Source of the DNA: Pseudonocardia asaccharolytica DSM 44247 = NBRC 16224 | GTDB taxonomy: Bacteria; Actinomycetota; Actinomycetes; Mycobacteriales; Pseudonocardiaceae | DNA: 64,000 nucleotides | Direction: 5' to 3' | Assembly (NCBI RefSeq): GCF_000423625.1 | Contig: NZ_AUII01000002.1 | Location: 186,001-250,000, forward strand | Shown here: positions 60,866 through 64,000 of the stretch, in pieces | Numbering within the stretch: position 1 is the stretch's first letter | Layout of the letters: the number at the start of each line of letters is the position of its first letter | Translations under genes and position numbers: made by a program | The notes under the pieces: model-generated | Told to the model about the DNA's origin: nothing | Database searches by the model: none | Seen by the model: only the letters and a program-made list of their open reading frames with translations

Positions 60866-61864
60866 TCACCGGTTCAGCCTCGGCAACACGTCGCCGGCGA
60901 TCAGCTTGAGCTGGCTCTCCGCGGACTCGGCGGGCTGCGGGGAGAGGATCACGCTGTCCGCCCCGGCCGCCCAGTACTGCTCGATCCTGGCCGCCGCCTC
61001 GTCGGGGGTGCCGGAGATGGCCAGCACGTCGACCCAGTCGTCGGGCATGCCGTCCAGCAGCGCCTCGTAGCCGCCCGCGGCGATCAGCTCCGCGACCATG
61101 TCGTTGATGCCGATGACGCCGGTGAGCGGCGTCGGCCCGACCGCGTTGAGGTAGAAGGCCAGCGACTGTCGCACCGCGGTCCTGGCCCGGGCGCGGTCGT
61201 GGTCGACGGCGGTCAGTACAAAGGTCGGCACGCTGAACGAGCCGCTGCGGCCGGCCTGACTCATGCCCCGCAGCCCGAGCGAGCGCGCCCAGCTCACGTA
61301 CTCGGTCGGCGCCAGCACGGACAGGACGTTCCCGTCGGCGATCCGGCCGGCCAGCTCGCAGCCCTTCTCGCCGATCACCCCGAGGTAGAGCGGAACGTTC
61401 GCGAGCGGCGGGTGGAACAGGGCGACGTCGCGGAGCGTGAAGTAGGTCCCCTCCGAGGTCTGCGGTTCCCGGGTCGTGAGGAGCGTGCGGATCGCGGTGA
61501 CCGCCTCCTCGAGCGCGCGCATCGGTGATCGCGGCGCCAACCCCATCTGCTGCACCCAGGCCGGAACACCGTGGCCGATACCCGACAGGAACCGCCCCGG
61601 GAACGCCCGACCCAGCGAGGCGATCTCCATCGCCGCCACCGCGGGGTGGCGAGCGACGCAGGAGACCACCCCGAGGCCGACCCGGATCCGCTCCGTGGCG
61701 GCGAGAGCCTGCCCGACCCCGGTGAAGCCGCCGTAGAAGAAGTAGTCCTCGGCCAGCCAGATCTCGTCGAAGCCGAGCTCCTCGCACAGCCTGGCCAGCT
61801 CGGGCAGGCGCTCGGGCGGGGTGGTGCTGATCAGCAGGATGCCGAGTCGGTGATCGTTCGCCAC
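60866..61864 (-). CDS. LLM-class flavin-dependent oxidoreductase
   Basis: A 332-residue luciferase-like monooxygenase-fold protein (F420 or FMN). Recognisable text: RLGILLISTTPPERLPELAR, CEELGFDEIWLAEDYFFYGG, LGVVSCVARHPAVAAMEIAS and FLSGIGHGVPAWVQQMGL. It heads the ten-gene catabolic operon and is divergent from the PucR regulator. Members oxidise or reduce a wide set of substrates including nitrogen heterocycles and alkanesulphonates; the cofactor choice is not clear from sequence. Confidence 0.85.
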   Translation of the reverse strand: MANDHRLGILLISTTPPERLPELARLCEELGFDEIWLAEDYFFYGGFTGVGQALAATERIRVGLGVVSCVARHPAVAAMEIASLGRAFPGRFLSGIGHGVPAWVQQMGLAPRSPMRALEEAVTAIRTLLTTREPQTSEGTYFTLRDVALFHPPLANVPLYLGVIGEKGCELAGRIADGNVLSVLAPTEYVSWARSLGLRGMSQAGRSGSFSVPTFVLTAVDHDRARARTAVRQSLAFYLNAVGPTPLTGVIGINDMVAELIAAGGYEALLDGMPDDWVDVLAISGTPDEAAARIEQYWAAGADSVILSPQPAESAESQLKLIAGDVLPRLNR

Positions 61865-61994
61865 GAGGCCCCCTTCACGTCCTGCCGTCGACTCCCGAGC
61901 CCGGGCCGAAACCCGATCCCGCGCCGGGTTCGTCGGTCACCGTGACGCAGGTCACGTTAATGAGGCGGGACCCGAGGAGCCATGGGCATCCTGC

Positions 61995-62030
61995 ACAACA
62001 TTCGGGTGTTGATTGTCTTGTTGGCACAAT
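61995..62030. promoter_or_regulatory. Palindromic elements upstream of the PucR gene
   Basis: Two adjacent dyads: CAACA-TTCGGG-TGTTG (61996-62011) and ATTGT-N9-ACAAT (62012-62030), within 50 bp of the PucR start and in the divergent region with the LLM operon. They could be binding sites for that regulator. Inference from position. Confidence 0.4.
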
Positions 62031-62042
62031 GCACAGTGAGGC

Positions 62043-63587
62043 ATGGAGACGCTGACGGTCGCGGCCGTGCTCACGGAACTGGAGCGGCGTCACCCCGGAC
62101 TCGTCGAGCTCATGGCCGGGTCGCCCGACCGGGAGATCCGGGCCGTCTGGCTGGCCGAGGACCTCGCGGAGGTCGGTGACGCTCCCGAGCAGGCACTCGT
62201 CCTCCTGGGCCGGGCCGCATCACGGCACGCCCAGGGGTACAAGCTCGACGTCGCCCTGCGCCGGCTCGGCAATGTCACCGGTCTCGTCCTGCAGACCGGC
62301 GCGCCACGACCTTCGCTCAGCGCTCTCGCCCTGGCGCGGCGCGAGGAACTGGTACTGGTCCGGCTGACGAGGTCCTCGGACGTCACCGAGCTGCTCACCA
62401 CCATCGTCCGGATGCTCGACGTCCAGCTCCCCACGTTGCTCGAGCGGGCGATCCGCGTCTGTCAGGAGGTCGACCGGATCGAGGCCGAGGGCTGCGGCGA
62501 CGACGATCTGCTGCGGCGATCCGGAGCGGCCGATCTGTTCGGCCTGACGCTGGGCGACCGCGACCCCGGGCTGGTCGGCATCCCGGCCGTGATGACGGAC
62601 GCGGACGGCCCGTGGCTGCAGCGGGTCCCGACCACCACCTCCGAGGACTCCCTCGCTCAGCTGTCCATGTGGCGGCTGTCGGCCGCGATGACGAAGCGCT
62701 CCATCGAGACCGACCGGGCCGAGCAGCTGTCGATGCTGTCGGCAGGCGAGCTGGTGAACCAGCTGCTCGACAGCGGCGACGAGGACAGCGGCCCCCTGCT
62801 GCGCCGGGCAGCGGACATCGGCATCCACGTCGAGGCGTGGAACCAGGTCGTCAACGTGGAGTTCACGAATCTCCTGGGCATGGTGCAGGGCGACGCGGTC
62901 GCTGCCTACCACCACACCCAGACCCTCGGTCGCGTCGCCGCGCAGACGGCGGCGCGTCAGGAGGGGTGCTGGTCCATGGCACCCCGAGCCGGCGGTGTTC
63001 TCCTGCTCCGGACCGGGAACCACCCCGACGGGCCGACCGGGTTGCGGCGGCTGCGCTCGGGTGTGCAGACGGTGCTCGACCGGATCGCCGAGTCCGTTCC
63101 CGGCCTGCACGTCCTGTGCGGCATCGGTGGCTCGCACGAGGGCCTGCAGGGTCTGCGCGCCTCCAAGGCCGAGGCGGACTCGGCCCTGCAGAGCGCCCGG
63201 CTGCGCGGCGCCTTCAACCAGCCCATCCTGTTCGACGCGCCCGGCCTGAGCCGGCTCCTGGTGGAGTGGTATTCCTCCAGCTCGGTGCGCGAGAGCATCG
63301 AGGACCTGCTCTCCCCGCTGGCTGTCTTCGGGGCGAACAAGAAGCTGGAGTACACCGCCACGCTACGGGTCTATCTGGAGTCCAACCGCTCCGTAAGCCG
63401 AGCCGCGCAGCAACTCTATCTGCACCGCAACACGGTCGCGTACCGGATAAGGAAGGTGCTCGCTGTGCTCGAGGTCGACCTCGACGATCCCCACCAATTC
63501 CTCGCCCTCTACCTCGCCTGCTATGCGCAGTCGATGCCGCACAGCTCCAGAGGCTCCCAACATCGCGTCGCCCAGTCCCCGGCATAA
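62043..63587 (+). CDS. PucR/CdaR-type transcriptional regulator
   Basis: A 514-residue regulator. The N-terminal 150 residues form a PucR-like sensor region (VAAVLTELERRHPGLVELMA). A central GGDEF-like domain typical of the family precedes the C-terminal helix-turn-helix (SVSRAAQQLYLHRNTVAYRI, RKVLAVLEVDLDDPHQ). PucR proteins often activate purine, allantoin or aromatic catabolism in response to pathway metabolites. It is divergent from the molybdenum hydroxylase operon, its probable target. The start is ATG 62043. Confidence 0.87.
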   Translation: METLTVAAVLTELERRHPGLVELMAGSPDREIRAVWLAEDLAEVGDAPEQALVLLGRAASRHAQGYKLDVALRRLGNVTGLVLQTGAPRPSLSALALARREELVLVRLTRSSDVTELLTTIVRMLDVQLPTLLERAIRVCQEVDRIEAEGCGDDDLLRRSGAADLFGLTLGDRDPGLVGIPAVMTDADGPWLQRVPTTTSEDSLAQLSMWRLSAAMTKRSIETDRAEQLSMLSAGELVNQLLDSGDEDSGPLLRRAADIGIHVEAWNQVVNVEFTNLLGMVQGDAVAAYHHTQTLGRVAAQTAARQEGCWSMAPRAGGVLLLRTGNHPDGPTGLRRLRSGVQTVLDRIAESVPGLHVLCGIGGSHEGLQGLRASKAEADSALQSARLRGAFNQPILFDAPGLSRLLVEWYSSSSVRESIEDLLSPLAVFGANKKLEYTATLRVYLESNRSVSRAAQQLYLHRNTVAYRIRKVLAVLEVDLDDPHQFLALYLACYAQSMPHSSRGSQHRVAQSPA

Positions 63588-63648
63588 ACCCCGGGCGGGC
63601 CACGTTGCACCAGCAACAGTTGAGAGTTGAACGACCGGAGGTGCAGGG

Positions 63649-64000
63649 ATGCAGTTCGGGATCTTCTCCGTCGGTGACGTCACGCCCGACCCGACAACCG
63701 GCCGCGCGCCGAGCGAGGCCGAGCGCATCCAGGCGATGGTCGCGATCGCGACGGCGGCCGAGGAGGTCGGGCTGGACGTGTTCGCGACCGGCGAGCACCA
63801 CAACCCGCCGTTCGTGCCGTCCTCGCCGACCACGCTGCTCGGCTACCTCGCCGCACGCACGGAACGGCTGCTGCTGTCCACGGCGACCACACTGATCACC
63901 ACCAACGACCCCGTGAAGATCGCCGAGGACTACGCGATGCTGCAGCACCTCGCCGACGGGCGCGTCGACCTGATGCTGGGCCGGGGCAACACCGGGCCGG
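63649..64000 (+). CDS. LLM-class flavin-dependent oxidoreductase (cut by window end)
   Basis: The first 117 residues of a luciferase-like monooxygenase family protein: MQFGIFSVGDVTPDPTTGRA, AAEEVGLDVFATGEHHNPPF, and the TIM-barrel segment YAMLQHLADGRVDLMLGRGN. GTG-rich leader with GGAGGTGCAGGG before ATG 63649. It follows the PucR gene on the same strand by 61 bp. The rest lies outside the window. Confidence 0.85.
   Translation, partial: MQFGIFSVGDVTPDPTTGRAPSEAERIQAMVAIATAAEEVGLDVFATGEHHNPPFVPSSPTTLLGYLAARTERLLLSTATTLITTNDPVKIAEDYAMLQHLADGRVDLMLGRGNTGP

Overview
The window reads as chromosome of a very GC-rich actinomycete. GTG starts are frequent, most operon genes overlap by 4 nt (ATGA/GTGA), and several families are typical of the group: an MftG-like GMC oxidoreductase, a TIGR03086-type fragment, PucR and IclR regulators, and a LexA box of mycobacterial type. 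A Pseudonocardia-like source is plausible, but this is inference from gene style, not a proven identity.

Left part (0-27.9 kb). A benzoate/H+ symporter and a VapBC-type toxin-antitoxin pair are followed by a hydroxyquinol-type ring-cleavage dioxygenase. The dioxygenase sits beside a decayed block holding remnants of maleylacetate reductase, an alpha/beta hydrolase and a flavohemoprotein. Next come an M18 aminopeptidase, an MftG-like oxidoreductase, a doubly deleted TnpB and an M3 peptidase. An amide/amine nitrogen block follows: UreI/AmiS channel, formamidase, copper amine oxidase, two APC permeases and an IclR regulator. Two copies of one 46-bp palindrome lie at convergent gene ends in this block. 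Then come a secreted GH16 glycosidase with a divergent OmpR-type regulator, a GlsB-like membrane protein, a HisC/Pat aminotransferase, a dienelactone-hydrolase-like protein with altered catalytic residues, and acetoacetyl-CoA synthetase. tRNA-Ser(GCU) and tRNA-Arg(ACG) border a graveyard of integrase and toxin-antitoxin remnants.

Centre (27.9-45.7 kb). This is a bacterial microcompartment (BMC) locus. It encodes four shell proteins (BMC-P, two BMC-H, BMC-T), a CoA-acylating aldehyde dehydrogenase, an EutJ-like chaperone, a zinc alcohol dehydrogenase and a malate-dehydrogenase-like protein carrying an EutQ-like N-terminus and a long proline-rich linker. A GAF/PucR regulator closes the operon. 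The locus also holds an unusual set: a free phosphohistidine swivelling domain, a 477-residue protein I do not recognise, a winged-helix/helical protein, and a pyruvate-phosphate-dikinase-like protein whose C-terminal barrel has lost its catalytic signatures. An acyl-CoA ligase, a HAD phosphatase and a DUF7064-like protein flank them. One palindrome, GACAA(or GATAA)-N15-TTGTC, occurs at all three promoter regions and ties the dikinase-like set to the shell genes. I infer a metabolosome whose signature step is an ATP-dependent, phosphohistidine-mediated activation; the substrate is unknown.

Right part (45.7-64 kb). An amidase gene with two frameshifts, an RsbW-like kinase, a gene under a LexA box and an integrase scrap lead to a ten-gene operon on the minus strand. 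It encodes an LLM flavin oxidoreductase, a DUF917 protein, a HyuA-like hydantoinase/oxoprolinase subunit, two complete three-subunit molybdenum hydroxylases in mirrored gene order, and a SnoaL-like protein. A divergent PucR regulator and a second LLM oxidoreductase (cut by the window end) follow. This operon looks like a catabolic module for an N-heterocycle or related aromatic; the substrate cannot be read from sequence.
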